Shown: piece after piece, positions 22,247-34,281 of the stretch | Position numbering within the stretch: position 1 is the stretch's first letter | How the letters are laid out: every line of letters begins with the position of its first letter | Assembly (NCBI RefSeq): GCF_035083965.1 | Contig: NC_089731.1 | Location: 7,477,501 to 7,541,500, forward strand | Source of the DNA: Branchiostoma lanceolatum | Taxonomy: Eukaryota; Chordata; Leptocardii; Amphioxiformes; Branchiostomatidae | DNA length: 64,000 bases | Reading direction: 5' to 3' | Notes under the pieces: generated by a model | What the model was told of the DNA's origin: nothing | Databases searched by the model: none | What the model saw: only the letters and a program-made list of their open reading frames with translations | Position numbers and translations under genes: made by a program

Positions 22247-23728
22247 CTTCACAAGTACCGCGTGCAGCCGTGTGAGCTACAGACCCAGACGAGGTCACTG
22301 CAGCGGCTTTTAAACACTAATTACAGCTGAGCAAACCGTTTCCTGGGGGGGTCCCTCTTTTGCATGTGTATCAGGGTGCCGTCACGATGTTTTTATGTCG
22401 GCCATACGATTTTGCAAGTTACAAAGTGTCCACCCCGTGAGTCTGTTTCCAGCCAATGGTTGCACAGATTGGTAGGGACAATCGCTTGTCTCTCAGGATG
22501 GCGACCGTTGCCATGGAAACCAGTTGCTAGGCTGCAGCCTACGTGAATGACCTCAAACTTTTGATGGACGATAAGAAGAGCTTACGACACGAACAAAGTC
22601 CGTGCCTGGTGTTTTCGTCGCATAGACAAATGTTTTCATCCGTTGAGCCGGACATTAAGAACTGACTTCTTCAACACGATACTACTGATGCTTTTGTGTC
22701 CAACCAAGTTTATATACCCAGTTCAGCGTTATAAGAGCATCATCATAGAATGTCAATTATTAAAGCTTGAGTACAACTTCGCAATGGATCCTACGCACAG
22801 ATTGTCAGGGTCGGTCAATAACCTCGTGGACTTAGACTAACGTACTTTGAATGTGCTACAGAACGGTGACCTTTCAGATTTTTAAGGACGCACTGCTCGA
22901 GGGCGCTACTGTTAAGACATGCACGAACACCAATCACAGTGAAATGTATTAATGAAATTAGACGAAAACAATGAGGAAAGTTAATGCATTAATTTGCTTG
23001 GTAGATCACATAGTATGAATCACTGCCAAGGTCATTGCCCCCAGCTGTGTTCTGGTCTTGGTCCAGGACACGCGCGCAATCTTTGAAGCTGAAAGGTCAT
23101 TGGCCGGTAGGTCTGTACCGTTATTTTTGAAAACAAACAAATCTGGCTTCTCGTTATTTTCCCAGGGACGCTACATGAACGTTTGTCACATTGGGGCACC
23201 TGCAGTGACTTCAAACCAAGAGGTCGGTCTAAATCTGCCAGAGTTTGAAATTAACTTTGAAATCAGTTTGCACAATCTATTTGTCATTATTTCATCGAAG
23301 AGGGTTAAAACCTACTTAAAATCCGAAAAATCACTGTTCCATAACCACCATACCTCCTACATATACATAATCTTGAGATCATGTCCCTGTTATGAATCAT
23401 ATAAGTCAGGAGTCACACAAGGAAAGCATGAAAACATGTTCAAATGAAATACATTTGAACAGAAAATATTAGGCTGTTATTCTATATAACACTATGTTAC
23501 TAAACAGATGATAGCGTATAACGCATTTCTAATCAATCTAATCAGCTGAAATGGCGATAAAGCTGGTTACGTTCAGAGTTCTAATTATGAGAGCTATTGC
23601 ATGCTGATTTTTCTTTCTTGAAATATAAATGAATGAATTGTTCTTTGACCCCGTGAACGTTTTAGAAACTGTATAGCTTTTTTCTTAAGACTTGAAAAAA
23701 AGGCCCTCACAAAAATTGGCGGCTCTAA
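22247..23728. other. Intergenic, upstream of the secreted-protein gene
   Basis: No gene recognised. The first few hundred bases should hold the promoter of the secreted-protein gene. The open frames at 22,643-22,840 and 23,058-23,447 lack family resemblance and are most likely chance. Confidence 0.4.
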
Positions 23729-24133
23729 GAAAATCTATGTCCGATGTAGAAAATACATGTCCGATGTAGAAAGGACATGAACAGAGTGCACTACTAAGAT
23801 ACTTGTTGTACTGTGATTGGTTAAGCCACCTAGGACACTTTGCACTAATGGCCTATAAAAGCCAGAACACACTGTACTGTGCTCATTCGAGCCTTGATCC
23901 TTGAGAAAGCCACACACAGGCGAAACATGTCGGTGTGGGCTCGAATAAAGTTCTAAACGGGAACTATACGCGGCTACAGCCTCTTTTCTGAAGATGTGGC
24001 GTGAGTGTGTACGGTTGGTTTGAGGTTGCCCACTACTACAGCCGATGTAGAAAATAATGTTTGTAGCGCGTGTGAGAATATGAAAATCTATGTCCGATGT
24101 AGAAAATAATGTTTGTAGCGCGTGTGAGAATAT
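23729..24133 (+). mobile_element. Promoter- and polyA-bearing repeat flanked by direct repeats
   Basis: A 27-bp direct repeat (containing 'tctatgtccgatgtagaaaa') lies at 23,729-23,755 and 24,082-24,108. Between them, in order, are an inverted CCAAT box (gattgg, 23,815), a TATA box (TATAAAA, 23,854-23,860), a structured segment, and AATAAA (23,944-23,949). The 3' part repeats a ~40-bp word (24,042-24,081 and 24,093-24,132). The order promoter-transcribed segment-polyA signal suggests a solo LTR or a Penelope/DIRS-type terminal repeat. No ORF is present and the class is inference. Confidence 0.55.
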
Positions 24134-25780
24134 AACGTTAGTTGTTCATCAATTTTTAGCCTTAGCAACTTAATTCTTCTATTGCGTTGATCCCAGAATT
24201 GACCTGGAACCATGGTTCCCATCATGCATCACACCCCATGGGTCTGCATGAAGGGGCACTACTCAATCCCTGGATTATAAGTGGGTTCATTTATTTCTTC
24301 ATCTATGAATGATTTTTTTATTACAAATTTCGTTGATTTTGTATCAATAACACAATAACACCAGACTCCGGGGTTGACTATGCCTTTAAGTATGACAGTG
24401 TTATCTTAACAAAGAAGGCTACTCTAGCATTTTCTGATCAATAATGCAAATTAGGTCGCTATTTGCATAATCAATATTCAACCCTGTTCACCTTCATATA
24501 AATTCCTAATGCCACAAGTATGAAATTCCAGTTATTTAAGAATATGGAATTACAGTATCATTAATTATGCTTTACCAAAGTGTCAACAGCAGTCAAATAA
24601 GGTGAACACACAGACGCAGGTGAAACGTCATATCTTAATAAGGAAGGTTATAGAGATCTTTATTGACACAACAAAAGCACAGCGACTTTCGGAAGGTCTA
24701 CTACATCTATACATACAAACAAACGAATAGGTGCATACAAATGAGTTTGATTGCACACAATCATATGGAATAGGGCAACATGTCGTAATTTCACGTGCCG
24801 TATACTTATACATTGCTTGTTCTAATGTCCAAACATTCTTTGATGTACATACCTGTCTGTACACAGTAAGGATTGTCACCTCCTAGTATGTAATTGAATC
24901 TATCAATAGAACGGAGCGCATTGAATTCACTTGAACAAGCGGAGATAAAGATTAATTGCTTTGGGCGTTTATCCTCATATGTTGAACAATCCATGATAAA
25001 GGATATGACGGAGTCACGGGTTCTTCTGTGTGAGAGGAGGTAGCCGACAAGTCGTAAAAGCGCCTTCTAGCGTACCCTACCAATGTTGCAATGACACCGA
25101 CAAAAAGCCAAGTAAGACATTGGTCGTTCGCCAGATTTACGACAGTGAACTGTCGCAGGACAGTCGTTGTGTCGCATGTGTCGAACAAAATTTAGCTGAA
25201 AAGATTGTCATACATCCTTGTCGACAGGCTACTTTGCAGCTGTATCAGCTCATGCACTAATTTTAGCCAATCTCGAGTACATTTTCATCAACCAAAGAGT
25301 ACAGTGTTCATCAATTATATACTAGCCGATTAAAGACAGGAACAGGGTAACAGCAAGGGAACTTTGATCAAAGGCTTATCATTATATATTTCACTCGAAA
25401 CGTTCCGTGTTTCCCTCTTTCAGGCTAATAAGAACCAATATGGCGGAGCACACATGTACACGTCAGATGTGAATACCCGAGGTCTAAGAATGCTTTTGTT
25501 GTTCTTCGGGGAAGCCAACGCTCGTGCATTAAACATAGCAAAGACTTAATCATGTAGCAAGGAAATGTTGTCGAGTCAGAGCGCTGTTGCGCCACAGCAG
25601 ACAACATTGCTGCTTTCTGCATGCCCAGGTTCGGAGGTGCAGCGGTGGGGACAGACTTACGGTAACAACACCTAGATTTGTAGAACCATCTAGTGACGAT
25701 TGCTGACTTTGGTAAGTGGTATATATGGTGATATATATATAGTCTTGTCAATGTAGCTCATTGCTGCCAATCATGCTATC
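24134..25780. other. Intergenic, upstream of the LRR receptor gene
   Basis: No confident gene. A minus-strand frame at 25,188-24,952 has a hydrophobic stretch (CLTWLFVGVIATLVGYA) but no splice support or family match. The last 60 bases before the LRR start are rich in 'atatat', possibly TATA-like. Confidence 0.4.
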
Positions 25781-28700
25781 ATGGCGATAAAGTTGACGGT
25801 AAAAGTCTACTTGTTGCTGCTTTTGCAGCTCCTAGTGCCACGCACTGACGCCGGTAGCTGGCAAAGCTGCCGCAAGGTGTCCGCGGTGAAGTGTGGTGTA
25901 GGTGACAGCCGTAGTGATGGTCATGAGCACCGGTATGACATTGGAGCGTACCGGAACAAGTGGACCAAATACCCGCATGGAGTATACAGCTACCGAGGCC
26001 CCTTTCAAATCATTACTTTGGTCGCGACCGGCAAATCCTGTCAGGTCTGCTCAAACGAAACAAGGCCAACCCAGGGGGGTCCCACTGAGAACCCTTCGCT
26101 AGAAGGGAGAACCAACATCATGATCGTTGGCACTGAAAAGGCAGAGCTCCTCTCTCAGATCCCATGTGGTAGAGATTGCAGGTTGTGGTTTGTGGGTTGT
26201 AACCTAACGGCAGTAGATGTAGGGGCATTTGCTAAGTTGCCACAGGTATCTACTCTGGTCATCTGGAGGAGCAATGTTCAGACTCTGAAGGACGGCACGT
26301 TTGCTGGGATGGAAGGTCTTAAAATTCTGCTGCTGTTGGAGAACAACCTGGCACATCTGGAGGTGAGATTTCAGAATTAACTTGATTTTCTCACCAATAT
26401 TCTTGTATGCTATTATTTTGGAGTGATGAGCATATCGTCGATTTTTTTCTGAACATTTCCTTTCATTTTTCATCTTTCATTTTTAAGTACCTGTTGACCC
26501 AAATAAAGATGTATATCATTTTTACTTTTAGAGGTTGTTGTTTCAAGCCCGAGAGCGACAATGTTTCCTCTCAGACATAGAATTTAGATGCATATTAATT
26601 TTCCTTTTTCTTTTGTCTTTCACTTTTATACCATACATTTTTCATTCTCCATTCCATTCCATATGTATTGGAGATAGATATGTTGTTCTTGAATTCAACA
26701 TTTTGTTTGCCATGTGTTTTGCTGCAGGATGGCTGCTTTGAAGGGTTGCCCAGCTTGTCCTACCTTTTCCTTGTGGACAACCAGATCCTGACGCTGTCAC
26801 CTGGCGCGTTCCGAGGGGTGCAGCCACAGTGGTTTGACGTAAGTGCCAATCGCTTCTCTACCGTAGCACCTGGGACCATGCAGGCGATCAAGTCCGTAGT
26901 ATATGTCCGCGCTGTTGAGAACAAACTGCGAGCGGTCGGCCCGGGCATGTTCCACGGTCTTGAGCGGCTGGAAGTCCTGGACCTGGAGGGTAACAGAATC
27001 TCCCACATTGCTGCGGGCGCGTTCCACTCAAACACGCAAATGAGCGCCCTAAATCTGGCGAGAAACAGGCTGACCTTCCTGTCTGGCGGTTGGTTCGAAT
27101 CGTCATTTCCATCCCATCTCATGGTGCGTGGAAATACGATTGCCACCATTGCGTTGCAAAAGAGGGTGTTGCGATCGAGGGCTATCGTACTGGATAGTAC
27201 ACTGCGCTGTACTTGTGCGAATGATTGGCTGTACGAACTCAAGGGGAACACCCTGAAGTTCAAGTGGCGATTCATCTCAGTAATCCAGGTCCTCCCCACA
27301 GCAAGGTGTCCCACATTGGCACTAAAGCGAAACCCTCCCGCGCCAGTCAATCCCAGCGCCCTACCCTGTCCAACGCCGCTTGTGGAGATCTTGAATGTTG
27401 AAAATAGCGCAGCGTACAAGTTCGAAGCCGTTGGCAGTGTGTATTGGGAGCAGTTGCCATTAGTGTCCTTTGCATTCCCTAATGGCTTAGACCACGCATT
27501 TAACATGGCGTACGACACAAACACGACAACACACGCCAGTCTGCCGACAGGCAATCTAACCGTGAGAGTGGTGACCGACCTAAAGACCGAGGGCTGGATG
27601 AAATGTAAGGGGCCAGATAACCTGTTTGGGGAATCAGGAAATCACAGCCTGTGTTCTAACTACATGGGGAAGTCCAGCTTCACCCTTTGGCTTGAGACCA
27701 CCGAGCCCTTGTCCTTTGGGAACACCACTTGCACTGCTTCTTCAGAAACTGGCTCCTACACTGCCGTCTTCATGGCGAGCAACCGCGCACACTCTGGCAT
27801 AACAGCACTCCCAGCCACAGAGCTCTCACTCATAAACACGACACCATTCTCGACCAGCATCAGTACCACACCGCTGCCCACAGGCATGAGCACCACACCA
27901 CTGTTCACAAGCGCGAGCGATGATGCACACGAAGATCTAATGTGGTACATCGTGTGTGCAGTTGTTGGCCTGTTGTCGCCACTTGCTGTGGTAGGGGTTT
28001 GGGGATGTGTCAGTTGTGTCTGGCGAAGGCTCATACGCAAAGCCAGGGGGGACGCTGCAGACCCATCCCGTAATGACAATCAGGTCGCTGCCTGCTCCAG
28101 GTGGCCTGTTGGAGACCATGGCAACTTGAATGAGTCAGTGATCAGTCCTTACGCTGAGGGTCGTTTCGACGACCACGACAGCTTGTCAGAATCAACCATC
28201 AGCCCTTACGCCGAGGGTCGTTTCGACGATCACGACAGCTTGAATGAATCAGAATCAGTCATCAGCCCTTACGCCGAGTCTGGTTTTGTGAACCACCCTG
28301 ATTTGCGCAGGACTGATTCTTCCCAATCAGAAGCCGTTCCGTACGGTCAGGCGAAGCTGTGCGTAGCGTACGCAGGCCGCCCCCGCGCGCAGACATATCC
28401 CGTGCCGTCCCGCCCGTACAGCACTGAGCGCCCTCGTCAGAAACCGAGCAGGGAAGGGGCTGTCCTGGCTGCGTATGGCCAAAACGGTCGCGACAAGTCC
28501 GGCCGTAAGTGCTACCAGCACCCATCCATTCTTCCCAACCCGGGCGCCATTCAGTCCTCTGCCTACCGGCAGAATGCCAGCGCCGCCCAGGGTTCCCGCA
28601 CGGCACCTTGCTACAACTCCCCTGCCCTGCCCACTGACCAAGAGCGTACCCTGTCCAACACGTATGACCAGCATGACCCCAGCGAGGCAGTCTGCAACTC

Positions 28701-28974
28701 CGTAGAGTCCCCAGTGGCCAATAGCTATGAGTTAGCCGCCTCGCCTAGTAGTGAGGCGGGTACCCAGTCCGTTGTCTACGATAAAAACCATCGTAGCCAG
28801 CCCGCCACCGGTCGGAGAAGCAGTTACGTCTGTCCCTCCCCTGCGACCGGCGCTTACGCGTCTCCGGCAGCTACCTACAGCCAGAATGACCGCAGAGAGG
28901 CAGTAAATGACCCCCCAGAGTCCCCCGAGACAAACAGCTATGAAGCGGCGTCCGCTCACGGTCAGGTTCACTGA
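25781..28974 (+). CDS. LRR type I membrane receptor with tyrosine-rich tail
   Basis: Exons 25781-26362 and 26728-28974 join in phase 0 to give 942 aa. A signal peptide (LLLLLQLLVPRTDA) leads to a Cys-rich N-terminal region with CGRDCRLWFVGC, then leucine-rich repeats from about 155 to 340 (LxxLxLxxNxI pattern, e.g. LEVLDLEGNRI). An LRR C-terminal cap follows (LRCTCANDWLYEL, about 351-363). After ~200 further extracellular residues comes a Thr/Ser-rich stalk (about 565-597), a transmembrane helix (WYIVCAVVGLLSPLAVVGVW, about 600-620) and a 320-residue cytoplasmic tail. The tail has three ~20-residue repeats with ISPYAE (about 659-715) and several spaced Tyr motifs. It resembles innate-type LRR receptors but lacks a TIR or kinase domain. 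An ATG inside the intron (26,668) extends the second open frame, but the acceptor at 26,727 is preferred. Ligand unknown. Confidence 0.85.
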
Positions 28975-29140
28975 GAATAGAAGGAGGGAATTCAACAACG
29001 AAATTTAGATCTGTCCGACATCAACCATTCATTGTTCGGTGGGCGTTTGGATTATTTACCCCCAAATTTGGGGTTTACCTGTCACATTTCTACCTATCAG
29101 TTTTTGTACAATTACAAAAAACCTAACATGCCGTCTTTGA

Positions 29141-29146
29141 AATAAA
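29141..29146 (+). other. Polyadenylation signal AATAAA of the LRR gene
   Basis: AATAAA lies 167 bases past the LRR receptor stop codon, a normal distance for a 3' UTR. A second AATAAA-like word follows within 35 bases. Confidence 0.6.
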
Positions 29147-31189
29147 GAAAACAAACACCGGTATTCTTTGACGGAATAAAAGAAAACAATGTGTAGAAGG
29201 ATGGCAGGTTATGTTCTCTTTGATCAAATTTTATGAACAAAAAAATCATTGCAAAACAACATTAAACATACAGGAATCTCCGATCCCTCGTTAACGTTTG
29301 ATCTTCCAGCGCACTAAACCAAAAAAATTGTACGTCATTGAGCACCTTATTTGCATTAATAGAATACGTCAGACGGTGATGTTATTTGGCGAAGGTTTGA
29401 GGACGTGGAACTATTGTCTTTCTTTATTTGTTTGATTTCCTTTCCTTTTTCCTTCTTCGGAAACATTGTCAAATCAGACTAACATTCATCCTGTCAACAT
29501 GGAAAAAATTACATATTTCATCTTGGATGCATGTTTTCTTGTTTATATGCATTTGAATAACTTTATAGCAGTCTGATTTTGACATGGACTAAAGGTATAA
29601 AACCGAAAATCTAAATTCTAATGAGACTGAAGGTGCCATGTAAAAAATATGCGGCCAACTAACTAAAAACGTACGTTGATGTCTTTTAAGCTCGTATGAA
29701 AGTCCATGTAAAGTAAAATAAATACACCAAAACAGCAACAACATCATACATTCAAATATCGTGATAAAGGATATGAAATATTTCATTCTTGTTCCTGTTA
29801 TAGACACGAAAACGCAGGCTTGCATACATATATACTGCAAATTGAAAATGTACATGATTGTTTCAATTCCCGCTAAAACATTTTTTCACGCCGAACAAAC
29901 TTGCATGCACAGCCATCTAACGGAAGCAGATATGACCCGGATGCTGCCCTTAGTTTTAGTATGGTGCTGGAATCAGCTTTTCCCAGGGCAACATCCAGGC
30001 TGTAGAGAGTATTGAACACCAAGTTACTAATTCTAGAATCACTTTTCTTTGAGAAATGTGCCAGTTTTCTGAGATGGAAATTACGAAGGAGGATAACAGG
30101 GGTTCTCACCAACATCTAAAGCTGTTTTATGAATTATTCCGTCATTCCTGGTTCTAAAGAAAAACATACCATATCCACCATCTAAAGAGAGGGCCAAAAG
30201 TATCTAAAATAAATCATACAGCCCTTTCCATTCGGGCGTGATGCATTCCACTACTTCCTGATTAGATGACAATATGTTGTAAAAGACATGTAACTGTTAG
30301 CAAATCAGAATATATGGAATAACAAAGAATAAGATATCAAGAACACAATGATGGTGGTGCTCATCTTTGCACAAAAAGGTGTTAAAATATGCTGAAATGA
30401 TGATTAATGTTTGTTTAATGATATATTTTGTATAATGTCTGTATAGTAGCATTACATATCTTATGTTAGAATGATATTCATTGTATTCATTGGTAAAGGA
30501 AAGGGAGTGTTCTCAAATTCCAGAGGCGTACTGGTACTGTCGTGCATATGATCATGTATGGACCATTTGTTAACGGCAAAGAAACAGAAGAAATATGTGA
30601 TCTGTATCGTTAATGACGACAAAAGACCTTTGTAGCCTGAGTAAGTTGGTTGTCACTCTAAATGAGCTACTTTATCTCAAAGTACCAACAGGAAAGCTGT
30701 ATAGACGTCATGTTTGACTGTGAAGCTGAACTGTAGCCAGAAACTGCTCTTGTCTACACACGTGACAAAAGAAGAACTTTTTTGTCATAAACATAGACAT
30801 ACTTGAAAGAGAAAGGTTGTAGGCCATTGAATAAGTCTAGCGCTCTGTAGACTGTTTTAGACCATTGAAAGTCTAGTATTCTGCAGACTTTCCTTCAACT
30901 CGTACCTCACATTTGTTAGTTGAAAAGGGGGCCTAGTTTAAATCCGCTTCTTTTAACACGGAAGTCAGCAAACAAGCTTTTCACATATTTCTGACATCGT
31001 GTAAGAGAAAGAGAGAGGTGGAGTTTCCCGAATAGCAATCTGATCTTCATATTGAGAAAGAATGCTTTGCAACGAATACGTATCTCAATTAAGCCTGCAT
31101 GAACAAGTTAACATCTTACTGGTCGTACCGAAAGACATAAGCGCTATGTGCTCATGTAGCATACTATGAGGGTTGATGTCCTGGGAAAA
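29147..31189. other. Intergenic, nothing recognised
   Basis: No exon chain or structural RNA seen. Short open frames on both strands show no homology. Confidence 0.45.
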
Positions 31190-31395
31190 TTACACTTCTT
31201 CTTGTTAGTCTCTCGTCATCGAGATAGGTGCAATATGAACATTGGGCCGGCCGTGGTTGAACAATCCATTGTAAGAACTGCACCCCTTTCATGAACCGCG
31301 CAAGTCGGACGAGCGACCACAATTGGGATTCGAACTCTGGACCTGCTGATCCAGAAGCATGCTGCATGGTCACCAGTCACCACCTAGTGGACAAC
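31190..31395 (-). mobile_element. Probable tRNA-derived SINE
   Basis: Read on the minus strand, a tRNA-like head carries GTTCGAATCCC, a good RNA polymerase III B box (about 31,323-31,333). An A-box-like GGTGGTGACTGG lies some 45 bases upstream (about 31,378-31,389), and a non-tRNA body follows. There is no plausible complete tRNA cloverleaf, so I call it a SINE rather than a tRNA gene. Confidence 0.55.
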
Positions 31396-32094
31396 AAACC
31401 CTTTTTCTGCTGTGCTATGCCTGGCAACTGATTCTAGTTGTGAACCTCAAATTGATATGACGGATGATTGCAGACAGCGGTTGCACTGTACGCTATGTAC
31501 GAACCGTAACTATCGGTCTAAATTTCAAGGCCCTGACTGACTTCAACAGGCCTTCTGCAGGCGTACGTATGGATCTGATCAATGATACTTGTCATAGATA
31601 TATACGGCCTACCAACAAATCTGATACTGATCGATACAGTACATAACCCTTGGAATCATCCTCATCTATGTGTGTACCTATATTTTACTTACGGAATACC
31701 TTCTCGTAAGGAAAACATTCTGCTATGCACTGATCATGACTAGTACAAGACGATGCGTCAGCTCTTGTCATTTTTACCATGTTCGTCCAGACCCTTGTAG
31801 TGCTTAGTGGTACATAGGTCAGCAAGGTTCCTTTCTGTTTCAGTAGCAGGGCATATTTTCACAGGGAGGGGCTGCTAGCCCTTCCCCATTTACGAACTCG
31901 AGGCACCTCCTCGAACATGGGATCCAACTCTACGTCCCCTCCGAAAGATGGGTGCAGGCACATATCATGTACTAAGGATTAAAAGGTGATGAAGCAGCAT
32001 GTCCCACGTATGGTTTCTTTTGTACTTCTGGGATCATTTTCATGGAGCTAAATGCTTCCCACAAAAGCAACACGCTTCTCACTAAAACGTGATG
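31396..32094. other. Intergenic; possible old repeat at 31,780-31,960
   Basis: No gene. The stretch 31,780-31,960 ('gtggtacataggtcagcaag', 'ggcacctcctcgaacatggg') is GC-richer than its flanks and looks like part of a dispersed repeat, but no second copy is in this window. Confidence 0.35.
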
Positions 32095-32640
32095 TTGATA
32101 TTGTGCAATAATGTCGTGTTGATGTAGAGTTCAACGATGTAAATAATTTGATGTTGATGAAAAGATATGCGCTTTGGAGAAACAAGTTAAAATAGATTCT
32201 TCTAAGCAATGTACAAGACATTGAATGATACTGCAATGTCAATGTTAACATGAGTGATAGATCTATCTATCTATGTTGATGGTCATTGAAATATTTTACA
32301 ATGTATTTTCTTGTAGAATCTAGTCTTGGAAATGTGGACATTGTCTGAGATGACAACCCATATACGACTTCATTGATGTAAATAATGTGATATTGGTGAA
32401 TACAAATATATGCTTTGGAACAACCAGTTAAGATTAACTGGTCAATGTGATGTGTAAGACTATATGTAATATTGTAACATTGATATGTGATGTTGTGCTA
32501 ATGTGTACAATGTATACATGTGTGATAGATCAAACCTATGTTGATCATCACGAATGCATATAATTTACAATGTGTTTTCTTGTAGAAGCTAGTCTTGGAA
32601 GTGTGGGTATTGTCTGAGATGACAACCCAAATACGACTGA
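32095..32640. repeat. Diverged tandem duplication, ~270-bp unit
   Basis: The word pair 'tctagtcttggaa' and 'attgtctgagatgacaaccc' occurs at about 32,320-32,358 and again about 270 bases later. Upstream 'gatgtaaataat', 'tatgcttt/tatgcgctttgga' and 'gtgatagat' also repeat in the same order. The units are AT-rich and noncoding. Confidence 0.85.
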
Positions 32641-34281
32641 TGTTGGCACCACCGTGCACGTTGTACAATGATAATTGAAAAATGTAAAAGTTTGGGAGTT
32701 CTAATAAACTGTCTAAGTGTTATAACCTCTCAGCTTCTGAATGTCCTGTGACTCTGGTGTTGTGGATGGTACGTTTGGAGGTGTGGTGAGTGGGCATGGT
32801 TACAGTATGTAGTGGCAGAAGGTGCCTCTTTTTATCACTCAAAGTTACAAATCCTGTGACTCAAATGATCTATGATGGGTAAGAAATACTTTTGCAGCAT
32901 TGAAGTGATAGTTCTGGTAATAACAGTGAATTAAGACCAACAAATAGAATGCCATTGATAAAACTGAATTGCAAAGGAACAATACTATTGTATTAAACAA
33001 AAAAATCAATCAGTCAAAGTCAAACAAAATACACAAACCGATCCAATTTCAACACATCGTTTGACTATGAGACTAAGTATTGAATAAAAAAGAATGGCTC
33101 ACAGACACAGGAGTATGTGCTTGTACACTCCTTATGTTTTTGTGTTGCTTTTTAATGGAAAGATAAACAGACATGAAAAAAGCTGCTGTAATGCCAAAAA
33201 ACAAAACGTCAGTACTTTCCAGCCTTTGTTGCTACCATGCTGAAAAAGTTGAGTAACCGCCAGTTTTAGCTCAGCCACAGACTAATAAAACATGGGTGAA
33301 AATTACAAAATTGTTGCTGATGTTTTTTATTCGTTATACATACAAACATACATACAGACCCAGCCACACCATGGCGTAACTGAAAATCGTGTTAAGTTAT
33401 GGCTGTGTGTCTAGCGTATCACAATTCAAAAGGTGCATTTACGGAAACGTCTTTCAGCGTTTACCGGTTGTAGCAGAGCGTTAAAGGTTCATAGTATGTA
33501 TGAAAGCCTTTCTTTTGTCTTATCGCAGACTCCTGTGAAAGGGTCTGAGTGTTCCAGTTGTTGAGTGCTCTGCTAAATGGCTTTGTTTTAGACAAACGGG
33601 AAGGAAAACCACAATGCGCCTCGGCACTGTTTTGTTTGATTGCATGTATCTTTACCATGCAGATGTAATTACCAGCAACACTAGCTTAAAAGGTAAATCA
33701 CACGATGAAAACACTTGTTTTATTCATTCAACTCCTTTTCAATGCAAAGGTGATCACATACTGTGTCATTTAAAGCAGGTCACACTTTAATGAAATGTTT
33801 ATATGTCTACCACTGACGGCTGGCCCGGCACAGAATAGTTATAGGTTTTCTACTTGTTTACTCTTCCTTTGTCAGATATTATCGTAAACAAACATTGATA
33901 ACGCCATTGAGTCCTTGTTGTTGTTCTTTATATGACAGAACACGAATAAGAAGAAATAACAAACACAACCGTACGCTAAGCTACGAAGAAATACAGAATA
34001 AAACACACAGTCCTCAAAATTTTAATGTATGGTGTAGTCTTGAAAAAAAAGTCCACTCAATACGTCATGTTAATGTTCCATATCTGTTTTTCATATACTT
34101 CTTATGTTGGTTGTGATATAAACAGGTTATAGATTTAACTTAACCATAACGATAACAAGAACTATAAAAAGGTTGTCAAGGGTAACACACAGTCATGATC
34201 GGTGCGAAGAGCTTTTAGAAACACATAATTAGTTAACCGCAAACAAAAGCTAGTCGTTTCTTGTAGACATGTAAGGCGTTT
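32641..34281. other. Intergenic and 3' flank of the SRCR-EGF-ZP gene
   Basis: There is no coding exon. On the minus strand AATAAA words (tttatt on the plus strand) at 33,718-33,723 and 33,326-33,331 lie 560-960 bases past the stop of the SRCR-EGF-ZP gene and could be its polyadenylation signals. Confidence 0.4.

Noticed and set aside
23885..23946. Hammerhead ribozyme
   Set aside because: The GAAAC word is present but the required CUGANGA core is missing.
26760..27554. 264-codon minus-strand ORF
   Set aside because: It is antisense to the LRR receptor exon, which has domain support and clean splice phase.
31300..31395. tRNA gene
   Set aside because: The B box is good, but no full cloverleaf or anticodon stem could be drawn; a SINE explains it better.
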